In this document: in pieces, positions 41,424-52,386 of the stretch | Layout of the letters: every line of letters begins with the position of its first letter | Position numbering within the stretch: position 1 is the stretch's first letter | Position numbers and translations under genes: made by a program | Assembly: GCF_905171775.1 (NCBI RefSeq) | Contig: NC_053490.1 | Coordinates: forward strand, 28,881,042 to 28,945,041 | Length of the DNA: 64,000 nt | Source of the DNA: Rana temporaria | Lineage: Eukaryota > Chordata > Amphibia > Anura > Ranidae | Reading direction: 5' to 3' | Notes under the pieces: model-generated | Database searches by the model: none | What the model was told of the DNA's origin: nothing | Seen by the model: only the letters and a program-made list of their open reading frames with translations

Positions 41424-42692
41424 GGCCCTCGTACACACGACCGAGAATCTTGTTGTAAATGAAACGTTGTTTTCCTCGACGAGTTTCTTGTCAGGCTTGT
41501 TGAGAATCTTGTCAAGTTTTCCTTGCGTACACACTGTCAAGACAAAATCTCGTCGTTCTCAAACGCGGTGACGAGTAGGACGGCACTATAAAGGGGAAGT
41601 TCGATTCCACTGGCGCCACCCTTGGGGCTGCTTTTACTACTCTCATGTTATCGCGTGTTGGTAAAAGTTTGGTGAGAGACTTGTGCTTTTCAGTCTGTTA
41701 CAGCGTGACGAATGTGCTATCTCCATTATGAACGCTGGCCCAGATTCACAAAAGAGATACGACGGCGTATCTCCTGATACGCCGTCGTATCTCTGTTTTA
41801 GGGTCTTCCCAACTATGCGGCTGATTCATAGAATCAGTTACGCATAGTTAGCCCTAAGATCCGACAGGTGTAATTGAATTACACTGTCGGATCTTAGGAT
41901 GCAATACCGCGGCCGCCGCTGGGGGGAGTTCGCGTCGCAAACCAGCGTCGGGTATGCAAATTAGTAGTTACGGCGATCCACGACGGTTTTTCGCGTTCGC
42001 TACGTCGCTGCTAGCCTAGTTTCCCGTCGCAAAGTTAGTCGTCGTTTTAGCTGCCCTAACTTTACACAGCCCACGTATGTGCTGTATAAAGTATGGCCGT
42101 CGTTCCCGCGTCCAAATGTAAAACATTTTTGTTCTTGCGTAAGACGTCTGGGAATACGAAAGTACGCTACGCGCGTCGCCGTTCGAAAAAATTACGTCAC
42201 TTCGCGCAAAGCATGGCGGGAATTTCAAAACGGAGCATGCGCAGTAGGTCCGGCGCGGGAGCGCGCCCAATTTAAATGGCACACGCCCCTTTGAATTACG
42301 CGGGCTTACGCTCATGCAAGTGCTTGGTGAATCAGGCACTTGCGACAAAAACTTGCGGCGGTGTAACGTATCTACGATACGTTACGCCGCCGCAGTTCTA
42401 TGTGAATCTGGGCCGCTACTTTTACCGAAGGTGCGCTCCCATCTCATACTTTATTCTGAGCATGCGCGGGTTTCTAAGCATACACACGAACGTGTTTCTA
42501 GTCGTAAACCAGCCCGACGAGAAACACGACGAGGAAAGTGAGACTCCCGACGAGAAAAAAGAGAGCAGGTTCTCTTTTTTTCTCGTTGAGATCCATGACA
42601 GTTTTCTCGATTGAAAAACATACACACGACGGTTTTCCTCTGCAAAAAAGCTCCGCCAGCATTTTTCTTGATGGATCGTGTGTACGAGGCCT
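41424..42692. mobile_element. GTACACACG-family element containing a CpG-rich MITE
   Basis: GGCCCTCGTACACACGACCG and CGTGTGTACGAGGCC are the ends. Internal CTTGCGTACACACTGTCAAG and CAAACGCGGTGACGAGTAGG are family blocks; TTCTGAGCATGCGCGGGTTT recurs in the right half. The element is split by 41737-42414. Short open frames such as the Asp/Glu-rich one near 42500 are not conserved. Confidence 0.8.
41737..42414. mobile_element. CpG-rich palindromic MITE, GCT duplication (copy 5)
   Basis: GGCCCAGATTCACAAA...TATGTGAATCTGGGCC with GCT at 41734-41736 and 42415-42417. The GATACGACGGCGTATC and GTATCTACGATACGTTACGC hairpins lie just inside the ends. The best-preserved termini of the family in the window. 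Confidence 0.93.
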
Positions 42693-43034
42693 CAGTTGTA
42701 GCAGTTTATTTTTTGTAGCTCAACTATTACAGATTTGACAAATTTTGTAGCTACTCGTTAACTCGTTATCTGCTGCTGATGACCTTGGCACGCCAATGGT
42801 TCGTAGCAGTATAGATCAGCATTGAAGACAGTAGAAGAATAGACTCTACAGCAGCTCTGCATCCACCTGCAAATCATTACCTAAGACCTGGATATTATTT
42901 TTGAGAGTTCCTCGCATCCCAGACCCTTGGAATGTTTAGAACGGGAAAGTGAGACATTGCATGGACTGAGAAGGAACCTAAGGATGAAGGGAAGCTGGAG
43001 GAACAGTCAGGGGCACACCGGGCTGCCCTCAGGG

Positions 43035-43310
43035 TGTTACAGGCGTTACACCTGTAAGGGGCCATGATGGTCCCCAGGGCCCCTTACAGGCCCGGCTGGA
43101 CCCTCTTCTGCCTTTTTTTTTTTTTTTTATTTAAAATGTTTCTGCATTACACCTGTAATGGTCCCCAGGACCCCCCTCACGTTTTTTTTTTGCATTACAC
43201 CTGTAAGGGGCCCGATGGTCCCCAGGGCCCCTTACAGGCCCGGCTGGACCCTCTCTCGTTTCTGCATTACACCTGTAATGATCCCCAGGGCCCCCCTCCC
43301 ATTTCTGATG
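43035..43310 (+). repeat. TTACACCTGTAA...CCCCAGGGCCC tandem repeat
   Basis: Blocks containing GCATTACACCTGTAA, GGTCCCCAGGGCCCCTTACA and GGCCCGGCTGGACCCTCT occur in three to four imperfect tandem units, with a poly-T run at 43109. It leads directly into the 19-bp array. Confidence 0.85.
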
Positions 43311-44430
43311 TAATGGAGGACTTCTGATGTGATGGGAGACTTGTGATGGGGGCTTCTGGTGTGAAGGGAGGGCTTCTGATAATAAGGGGGGGCTTTTGGT
43401 GTTATGGGGGGCTTCTGGTGTTATGGGGGGCTTCTGATGTGATGGAGAGCTTCTGAAGTAATGGAGAATTTCTGATGTGATGAAGGACTTCTGATGTGAT
43501 GGAGGACTTCTGATGTGATGGAGGATTTCTGATGTGATGGGGGGCTTCTGATGTGATGGAGGATTTCTGGTGTGATGGGGGGCTTCTGATGTGAAGGGAG
43601 GGCTTCTGATGTGATGGAGGATTTCTGATGTGATGGGGGGCATATGATGTAATGGGAGACTTCTGATGGAGGATTTCTGGTGTGATGGGGGGCTTCTGAT
43701 GTGAAGGGGGGGCTTCTGATGTGAAGGGAAGGCTTCTGATGTGATGGGGGGCTTCTGATGTGAAGGGAGGGCTTCTGATATGATGGAGGATTTCTGATGT
43801 GATGGAGGGCTTCTGATGTGATGGAGGGCTTCTGATGTGATGGAGGGCTTCTGATGTGAAGGGAGGGCTTCTGATGTGATGGAGGATTTCTGATGTGATG
43901 GAGGGCTTCTGATGTGATGGAGGGCTTCTGATGTGATGGAGGGCTTCTGATGTGAAGGGAGGGCTTCTGATGTGATGGAGGATTTCTGATGTGATGGGGG
44001 CTTGGCTTCTGATGTGATGGAGGATTTCTGATGTGAAGGGAGGGCTTCTGATGTGATGGAGGATTTCTGATGTGATGGGGGCTTGGCTTCTGATGTGATG
44101 GAGGATTTCTGATGTGAAGGGAGGGCTTCTGATGTGAAGGGAGGGCTTCTGATGTGATGGAGGATTTCTGATGTGATGGGGGCTTCTGATGTGAAGGGAG
44201 GGCTTCTGATGTGATGGAGGATTTCTGATGTGAAGGGAGGGCTTCTGATGTGAAGGGAGGGCTTCTGATGTGATGGAGGATTTCTGATGTGATGGGGGCT
44301 TCTGATGTGAAGGGAGGGCTTCTGATGTGAAGGGAGAGCTTCTGATGTGAAGGGAGGGCTTCTGATGTGATGGAGGATTTCTGATGTGAAAGGAGGGCTT
44401 CTGATGTGATGGGGGACTTCCTATGTGAAG
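43311..44430 (+). repeat. 19-bp minisatellite (TTCTGATGTGATGGAGGGC unit)
   Basis: About 55 units of 18-20 bp: TTCTGATGTGATGGAGGAT, TTCTGATGTGATGGAGGGC and TTCTGATGTGAAGGGAGGGC variants. A repeating order (GAAGGGAGGGC, then GATGGAGGAT, then GATGGGGGC) shows higher-order amplification. Confidence 0.95.
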
Positions 44431-45483
44431 TTATTTTTCGGAGCGTGTTTATTCATTAATTTAAATCATATTAGTTCATAAAAAAATTAAAAAAGTGGCC
44501 TCGTACAAAAAAGTTTGGAGACCCTACAACAACAAGAAGGTTTTACAATAAACCTTTTCATTTCTTCTTGTGGAAGTTGAAGGAAAGTGCACGCACATCC
44601 TGTAACGACTCACATGACCCCTCCATTGTGTGACGGCTCCTTTGTCAGTGGCTGGGATGGAGGTAATTTGATAAAGTGTCTCCTATGAGAGCAGAAGTCG
44701 GGTCACAAATGTCAGCACTTTCAAAAATCGTTTGCCAGGCTCCTATTGTTTTAATTGTTACAATAAATTGCGCCCGAGTGATTGAGGAGCCCTTCCTGGT
44801 AGACACTATTAAAATGTCATCTGTGCCAAAAATACTAGCAGTAACGGCCAGCTCCAGAGGTTTATGGTCACGGCACGGCAATCTATATGCTAATGTGAAC
44901 TTCTGAAGGCTTGTAAAAGCAATTGTCCATGGCTATCAAAGAGATTTCATTCCTGGGGGTCTAATTTTATCATAAAGGGAAACTGTATTGCACTTAAAGT
45001 GAACACATCATGATATACGCGGTAGCTGCCCTTGTTGTCTTGGCTTTTAAAGGTCCACGTTTTGAGGCTGTCATTCTTATCCCAGCATTGGCTTCCTAGT
45101 AAGCCACTGGCCTACCTGGCTAGGTATTGAAGCCAAAATGGCCGCCTTGCAGCTTGAAAAAAATGGTAGTGGGAGTTCTTACATCTCTATCCTCATAATT
45201 TTACTGAGTATATGATGAAAAAGTACTTTCAATGAAAACAGAATGTGACTTGTAAGGGGGCTTGCGAATAGCTGGGTGATGGCGCCAAGAGCGCAAATCC
45301 CTGCCCCGCTTCCACTTGCTATCAGGACAACAATTCACGAACTTGAAGCTTTAACCCTCCCCCATCTTGAGCCCATCTCCTTGCCAGAAGCCTTCTGACA
45401 ATATTACTGGCACTTAACCTTTATATGCCAAGGAAGGAATGTCCATACAGAAAGTTAGGATTGCTGAACTTTATGTATGTTAC
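44431..45483. other. repeat-free block, candidate conserved non-coding sequence
   Basis: One of the few stretches over 1 kb with no recognised repeat. Balanced base composition and motif-dense text (TTTTAATTGTTACAATAAAT, TGCGCCCGAGTGATTGAG, AATACTAGCAGTAACGG) resemble intronic conserved elements, but conservation was not tested. No splice-bounded coding exon was found. Confidence 0.35.
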
Positions 45484-46385
45484 TTTATAGTGGAGGTCCA
45501 CCCTAAAATAAAAAAAAAAAAAAGGCAAAAAAAAAATGTTATACCGTATTTATCGGGGTATACCGCTCGCCGGCGTATAACGCGCACCCCAAACCTAGAA
45601 AGGTAGTTTAAGGGAAAAAAAATACTCACATTTTTGCCCTGCGTCTATCGGAGGCCTTGTCCGGCGTCCGTCTGCGGCCTTGCGCGGTGTCCGTCCAGCC
45701 TTGTGGGTGTCCATCTGCGGCTTCCTTGCGTGGGGTCCGTCCAGCCTTGTGGGTGTCCGTCTGCGGCTTTGGAGGTGTCCGTCTGCGGCTTCCTCGCGGG
45801 GTTCGTCTAGCCGCACCTTGCCCAGGGTTGCAGCTGTGTTTTTGCATTTGGCGCAGAGAGGAGCAAGATTTCCTGTGTGTTCGGCTCCTCTCGGCTTGTC
45901 TCGGCTTCTCTCGACTCCTCTCGCGTGGCTGAGCCTAGCCGAGTGCGCAGTACACTCGGCTCGGTCTATTTCGGCGGCGCCCGGGAACAGCAGTATCGGT
46001 GTATATCGCTCACACACGATTTTCACCCACGATTTTCCCCTGATTTTAAGGGGAAAAAAGTGCGCGTATACGCCGATAAATACGGTACTTACTGGAAAAG
46101 GCTGTTACTAGGCAGATTGTCCCAATCTGCCTCTTCCTCGTCCACGGTGAGGTTCTGTGTTCTCCTCCTCGCCTTGCCTTCTGGGAAATGGAGGCGCACT
46201 GCCTTCTGGGACACACAGGATGGCGTGCCCATTCACAAAAAGCCGTGTGACTTGCGCATGCGCAGTAGGAAACGGCCAGTGAATCCGCGAGGCTTCACTG
46301 CCTGTTTCCCTTAGTGAGGATGGCGGTGTCGGGACCTGGTCCGAGGCGGCCGACATTGCGGGTAACCTGGACAGGTAAGTGTGCT
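45484..46385. mobile_element. TTAA-type element remnant containing a TA-flanked element
   Basis: AGTGGAGGTCCACCCTAAAA matches the GGTTCACCCT subfamily terminus, and CTGGACAGGTAAGTGTGC near 46367 is the outward donor-like site seen in relatives. The far terminus is not clear. The TA-flanked element at 45546-46086 is inside. Confidence 0.5.
45546..46086. mobile_element. TA-flanked inverted-repeat element (CCGTATTTATCGG ends)
   Basis: TA-CCGTATTTATCGGGGTATA and TATACGCCGATAAATACGG-TA are the ends. Inside, GTGTCCGTCTGCGGC repeats form a small array (45660-45800). TA flanks suggest Tc1/mariner-type integration. Confidence 0.8.
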
Positions 46386-46510
46386 TATTAAAAGTCAGCA
46401 GCTACATGACGGTGACAATAGCGATCTGTGCCCATCGAATCTGCGGTCGAATGTGCCTAACCTAACTCTAGTAATCCGAGATTATTCGACACAGAGAGAA
46501 AAGATTCGAC

Positions 46511-46757
46511 ATTATAGAGACATGAAGATTCGACGAAGCAGCTAAAAACATATGATTGCCGCGAGACATTTATGGTCAAATGCTCCACCCATAGACTATA
46601 GAAGAATTCTAATGTTGGTTCACTAGTAATAATAATTAATAAATATAATTATTACTTGATATACAACATTAGAATTCTACTTTAGCTTGTGGGCGGAGCA
46701 TTTGACCAGAAATGTCCAATTTCGGCATCGTACAGTTTAGCTGCTTCGTCGAATCTT
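46511..46757. repeat. palindromic element (GATTCGACGAAGCAGCTAAA arms)
   Basis: GATTCGACGAAGCAGCTAAA at 46532 pairs with TTTAGCTGCTTCGTCGAATC at 46737; GGTCAAATGCTCCACCC pairs with GGGCGGAGCATTTGACC; AGAATTCTAATGTTG pairs with CAACATTAGAATTCT. The loop is A/T-rich. The outer ends are not exactly defined. Confidence 0.8.
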
Positions 46758-46806
46758 CTTAGAACAATCGACGGACACCATAAGCCTTCAAGTGACAGAT
46801 TCGACC

Positions 46807-47820
46807 TTAACCACTTCCCGACCGCCGCATGTACATATACGTCGGCAGAATGGCACGTACAGGCACATGGGCGTACCTGTACGTCCCTGCCTAGACGTGG
46901 GTCGGGGGTCCGATCGGGACCCCCCCCCCCCGCTACACGCGGCAGTCGGGTTCCCTCGGGGAGCGATCCGGGACGACGGCGCGGCTATTTGTTTATAGCC
47001 GCTACGTCGCGATCGCTCCCCGGAGCTGAAGAATGGGGAGAGCCGTATGTAAACACGGCTTCCCCGTGCTTCACTATGGCGCTGCATCGATCGAGTGATC
47101 CCCTTTATAGGGGAGACTCGATCGATGACGTCATTCCTACAGCCACACCCCCCTACAGTTGTAAACACACACACAGTGTACACTAAATCCTACAGCGCCC
47201 CCTGTGGTTAACTCCCAAACTGCAACTGTCATTTTCACAATAAAGAATGCAATTTAAATGCATTTTTTGCTGTGAAAATGACAATGGTCCCAAAAATGTG
47301 TCAAAATTGTCGGAAGTGTCCGCCATAATGTCGCAGTCACGAAAAAAATCGCTGATCGCCGCCATTAGTAGTAAAAAAAAAATAATTAATAAAAATGCAA
47401 TTAAACTATCCCCTATTTTGTAAACGCTATAAATTTTGCGCAAACCAATCGATAAACGCTTATTGCGATTTTTTTTACCAAAAATAGGTACAAGAATACG
47501 TATCGGCCTAAACTGAGGAAATTTTTTTTTTTTATATATATATGTTTTTGGGGGATATTTATTATAGCAAAAAGTAAAAAATATTTAATTTTTTTCAAAA
47601 TTGTCGCTCTATTTTTGTTTATAGCGCAAAAAATAAAAAACGCCGAGGTGATCAAATACCACCAAAAGAAAGCTCTATTTGTGGGGAAAAAAGGACGCCA
47701 ATTTTGTTTGGGAGCCACGTCGCACGACCGCGCAATTGTCTGTTAAAGCGACGCAGTCCCGAACTGTAAAAACCCCTTGGGTCTTTAGCCAGCATATTGG
47801 TCCGGGGCTTAAGTGGTTAA
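46807..47820 (+). mobile_element. TTAA/CCACTT-family element, complete copy
   Basis: TTAA-CCACTTCCCGACCGCC...GGGGCTTAAGTGG-TTAA, 1014 bp with TTAA at both ends. Block order is as in 184-1175 and the CGATCGAGTGATCCC / GGGAGACTCGATCGATG pair is intact. It is among the best-preserved copies. Confidence 0.93.
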
Positions 47821-48187
47821 TTTGGATTTTCGGACGAATGCATATTTTAACGAATCTAAATAAATAAAAACAAATTTCAGGAGTAACTAAATACATTTAT
47901 TTGTCGGACGAAAACAAAATTCCGAAATAAAATATTTCAGTGTGCACATGTCTTCTGACTATAGATTGATTCCTATCAGAAGAGATTGATTAGAATAGAA
48001 ATCAATATTTTATACTGAAGCATGTACGGCCAGCATAAGGGCCCATCCACTTTCTCCAACATCATCCTCTCCTAATGCTCTTTGACACCATACTCTCTGA
48101 CCTCTGTACAAAGGCTCTCTGCGTCAATATGAGGTCAGAGAGTGCTTGAAAATAATGACTTTGGGAGGAATTCTGAGAGGGTGGCTT
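47821..48187. other. no gene recognised
   Basis: A/T-rich sequence grading into words of the neighbouring 66-bp satellite in inverted orientation (CTCAGAGAGTG). Confidence 0.4.
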
Positions 48188-49765
48188 CGGAGAGTGTTCA
48201 GAAAGGATGATGTTGAAGAGAGTTAGAGAGGATGTCAGAGACTCTGATGCCATTACCTCTAACTTTCTCCGACATCATTCTCTCTGAACACTCTTTGACG
48301 TGCTCTCCGAACGCTCTCCAACATTATCCTCTTAGAATGTTCACCATTCATCCTCTGATGAGCATCTGTCCACATCTGTATCAGAGTCAACCTCTCTGAA
48401 CACTCTCCAACGCCATCCTCTGATGAGCGCCTGTCCACATCCTTGAGCATCAGAGTCAACATCTATGAACGTTCTCCAATGTCAACCTCTATGAACACTG
48501 TCCAACATTCATCCTCTGATGAGCACCTGTCCACACCCTATGAGCAGAGTCAACCTCTATGAACACTCGCCAACATCGTCCTCTGATGAGCGCCCACATC
48601 CAGGAGCATCAGAGTCAACCTTTCTGAACATTCTCCATCATCATCCTCTGATAAGCACCCATCAACATCCTAGGAGCATCAGAGTCATAGTCTATAAAGG
48701 CTCCCCAATGTCGGAGAGTGTTCAGAAAGGATGATGTTGAAGAGAGTTAGAGAGGATGTCAGAGACTCTGATGCCATCTCCTCTAACTTTCTCCGACATC
48801 ATTCTCTCTGAACACTCTTTGACGTCCTCTCTGAACGCTCTCCAACATTATCCTCTTAGAATGTTCTCCAAAGTCCTCCTTTTTAAACCGTCCCATGGGT
48901 CAGATATTCTGAATGCTCTCCAACATCATCCTCTGATGAGCATCTATCCGCATCCTAGGACGGGGATATGCAATTAGCGGACCTCCAGCTGTTGCAGAAC
49001 TACAATTCCCATGAGGCATAGCAAGATTCTGACAGCCACAAGCATGACACCCAGAGTCAGAGGCATGATGGGACTTGTAGTTTTGAAACAGCTGGAGGTC
49101 CGCTAATTGCATATCCCTGTCCTAGGAGCATCAGAGTCAACCACTCTGAACGCTCTCCAATGCCATCCTCTGAGGAGCACCCCTCCACATCCTTGAGCAT
49201 CAGAGTCAACATCTATGAACGTTCTCCGATGTCAACCTCTATGAACAGTCTCCAACATTCATACTCTGATGAGCATCTGTCCACATCCTAGGAGCATCAG
49301 AGTCAACCTCTCTGAACACTCTCCGACATCATTCTCTGATAAGCGCCCACATCCTAGGAGCATCAGAGTCAACCTCTCTGAACACTCTCCAACGCCATCC
49401 TCTGATGAGCGCCCACATCCTAGGAGCATCAGAGTCAACCTCTCTGAACACTCTCCAACGCCATCCTCTGATGAGCGCCCGTCCACATCCTTGAGCATCA
49501 GAGTCAACATCTATGAACGTTCTCCGATGTCAACCTCTATGAACACTCTCCAACATTCATCCTCTGATGAGCACCTGTCCACACCCTAGGAGCAGAGTCA
49601 ACCTCTATGAACACTCGCCAACATCGTCCTCTGATGAGCGCCCACATCCAGGAGCATCAGAGTCAACCTTTCTGAACATTCTCCATCATCATCCTCTGAT
49701 GAGCACCCATCCACATCCTAGGAGCATCAGAGTCATAGTCTATAAAGGCTCCCCAATGTCAACCT
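48188..49765 (+). repeat. 66-bp minisatellite with large internal duplications and a hAT insertion
   Basis: Units contain CTAGGAGCATCAGAGTCAAC, CTCTCTGAACACTCTCCAAC and CCATCCTCTGATGAGCGCCC; the period is 66 bp between 49381 and 49447. Two larger duplications overlie this: 48188-48340 with 48714-48866, and about 48500-48720 with 49555-49765. The period equals 22 codons, so open frames over it are artefacts. Confidence 0.92.
48961..49119. mobile_element. hAT MITE, 159 bp, perfect 8-bp duplication TCCTAGGA
   Basis: GGGGATATGCAATTAGCGGA and TCCGCTAATTGCATATCCC are inverted ends, with CTCCAGCTGTT and AACAGCTGGAG extending the arms. TCCTAGGA occurs at 48953-48960 and 49120-49127 and is a normal part of the satellite unit, which provides many empty sites nearby. 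Confidence 0.95.
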
Positions 49766-49831
49766 GTGAACACTTGTAGTTCACCTTATTCATCATCCTC
49801 TACTCAAAACAGGCATTTAACCCAGGGTTGC

Positions 49832-50697
49832 TTAACCACTTGCCGACTGGCTTACGCCGATATATGTCGGCAAAATGGCACGGCTGGGCATATTACCGTA
49901 CCTGTACGTTGCCCTTTAAGACGCGGCATTGTGGGTGGGCCTGCCGCAAGCTCTGTGAGTGTGACCGCGGGTCCCACGGACTCGATGTCTGCCGGAAGTC
50001 CTGCGATCGTCTCACGGAGAGAGATAGAGCGGGGAAATGCTGATGTAAACAAACATTTCCTTGTTCTGCCTAGTGACAGGACAGCGTGATCACAGCTCCC
50101 TGTGATTGGCAGTGGTGATCAGTGTCTTGTCACACGTAGCCCTGCCCCCACACAGTTAGAACACATCCCTAGGACACACTTCACCCCTTCAGCGCCCCCT
50201 ACAGGTTAACCTCTTCACTGCCAGTCACATTTACACAGTAATCAGTGCATTTTTATAGCACTGATCGCTGTATAAATGTGAATGGTTCCAAAATAGCACC
50301 AAAGGTGTTCGATGTCCATAATGTTGCAGTCACAATAAAAATTGCTGATCGCCTCCATTACTAGTAAAAAAAATATATATATATATTAATAAAAATGCCA
50401 TAAAACTATCCCCTATTTTGTAGACGCTATAACTTTTGCACAAACCAATCAATGAACGCTTATTGCGCTTTTATTTTTTATTTTTTTGGGGATATTTATC
50501 ATAGCAAAAAAGTTAAAAATATATATAAATTTTTTTCAAAATGTACGCTCTTTTTTTGTTTATAACGAAAAGAAAAAAAAACTGCAGAGGTGGTCAAATA
50601 CTACCAAAAGAAAGCTCTACTTGTGGGAAAAAAAGAACGTCAATTTTGTTTGGGAGCCACGTCTCACGGCCTCGCAATTGTCAGTTAAAGTGGTTAA
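49832..50697 (+). mobile_element. TTAA/CCACTT-family element, divergent 5' half
   Basis: TTAA-CCACTTGCCGACTGGCTT...CAGTTAAAGTGG-TTAA. The 5' half (GCACGGCTGGGCATATTACC, GCCCTTTAAGACGCGGCA) differs from the main group and resembles the copy at 27753; the 3' half is the common A/T-rich part. 866 bp. Confidence 0.88.
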
Positions 50698-50734
50698 CTC
50701 GTGGGCCACTGTGTCCTCTAATGTGGCCCACCAC

Positions 50735-52126
50735 CATAGCTCCCAACTGTCCCTGATTTCGAGGGACTGTCCCTGATTTGGAGCAATGTCCCTCTGTCCC
50801 TTTCCCCCCCTCATTTGTCCCTCATTTTGGTCTAAACTATATAGTTGTATATAAAATGCCCTTTTTTATCTTTCAAAAAGTGTTTCCTAGTGCTAAACTT
50901 TTCATCCCAATTCTAAATTGCTGCATTGGTACATTTTAAAAGCCAATATAAAGGTATAGTAGTGGTAAAAATAAAAGTCCTTGTGGATTTAATTAACTTT
51001 TTTTTGGGTTAATTCTCCTTTAACCCCTTAACGCCCGCCGCACGACTATTTACGTCCGCAGAAGGACGTGCGGCGGGCGGGTTCCCTCGGGGAGCGATCC
51101 GGGACGACGGCACGGCTATTCGTTTATAGCCGCTCCGTCGCGATCGCTCCCCGGAGCTGAAGCACGGGCAGAGCCGTATGTAAACACAGCTTCCCCGTGC
51201 TTCACTGTGGCGGCGTATCGATCAAATGATCCCTTTTATAAGGGAGACGCGATCGATGACGTCAGTCCTACAGCCACACCCCCCTACAGTTGTAAACACA
51301 CACTAAGTGAACACTAACCCCTACAGCGCCCCCTGTGGTTAACTCCCAAACTGCAACTGTCATTTTCACAATAAAGAATGCAATTTAAATGCATTTTTTG
51401 CTGTGAAAATGACAATGGTCCCAAAAATGTGTCAAAATTGTCCGAAGTGTCCGCCATAATGTCGCAGTCACGAAAAAAATCGCTGATTGCCGCCAATAGT
51501 AGTAAAAAAAATTTTTTTATAAAAATGCAATAAAACTATCCCCTATTTTGTAAACGCTATAAATTTTGCGCAAACCAACCGATAAACGCTTATTGCGATT
51601 TTTTTTTACCAAAAATAGGTAGAAGAATACGTATCGGCCTAAACTGAGGAAAAAAAATTGTTATATATATGTTTTTGGGGGATATTTATTATAGCAAAAA
51701 GTAAAAAATATTGCATTTTTTTCAAAATTGTCGCTCTATTTTTGTTTATAGCGCAAAAAATAAAAACCGCAGAGGTGATCAAATACCACCAAAAGAAAGC
51801 TCTATTTGTGGGAAAAAAAGGACGCCAATTTTGTTTGGGAGCCACGTCGCACGACCGCGCAATTGTCTGTTAAAGCGACGCAGTGCCGAATCGCAAAACC
51901 TGGCCTGGGCATTTAGCAACAAAATGGTCCGGGGCTTAAGTGGTTAAACAGATGCCAAGATGGCAGCTTCCTTGGCTGAAAATGATAGGGGGGTTTACTT
52001 ACACTTTAATTAACCTTTTTTGGGTTAATTCTCCTTTAAGGGGGTGTAGCAGGGGGCGTGTCCTATACCTACATACATTTGTTAGTAGGTGTCCCTCATT
52101 CCCATCTCAAAATGTTGGGAGGTATG
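50735..52126. mobile_element. hAT-like element, perfect 8-bp duplication CCCACCAC, with nested TTAA element
   Basis: CATAGCTCCCAACTGTCCC at the left and ATGTTGGGAGGTATG at the right. CCCACCAC occurs at 50727-50734 and 52127-52134. The element is split by the TTAA/CCACTT copy at 51020-51947. GGGTTAATTCTCCTTTAA occurs at 51006-51023 and again at 52023-52040, on either side of the nested copy. No transposase. Confidence 0.9.
51020..51947 (+). mobile_element. TTAA/CCACTT-family element nested in a hAT-like element
   Basis: Begins TTAA-CCCCTTAACGCCCGCC and ends GGGGCTTAAGTGG-TTAA. The first about 60 bp form their own hairpin (CGCCCGCCGCACGAC / CGTGCGGCGGGCGGG) that replaces the usual GGACCGCCGCATG start. 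The rest follows the canonical order, with high similarity to 46807-47820. Confidence 0.88.
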
Positions 52127-52386
52127 CCCACCACCTCAAACCAAGGAAGCGCATGCTCTGGGATGGCGGGTCGGTAAATCCAGATCGCTATTAATATGTT
52201 GCTGACCCCCCATCCCAGAGCTTCATAGTGCATCAAGCTGGCTCCAGGACCAGAAGAAGCAGGCGACTGGCGACCGGTTACCAAATCACATAAGTGGCCC
52301 TTGTTCTTTAAAAGGTTGAGCACTGCTGATTTAACCCTTGCAGTGCAGACAGTACCCCATTGCAAGGATAACTTTTGTTCCAACCA

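Noticed and set aside
43131..43643. 170-residue His/Pro/Ser frame on minus
   Set aside because: Composed of the 19-bp array and the TTACACCTGTAA tandem block.
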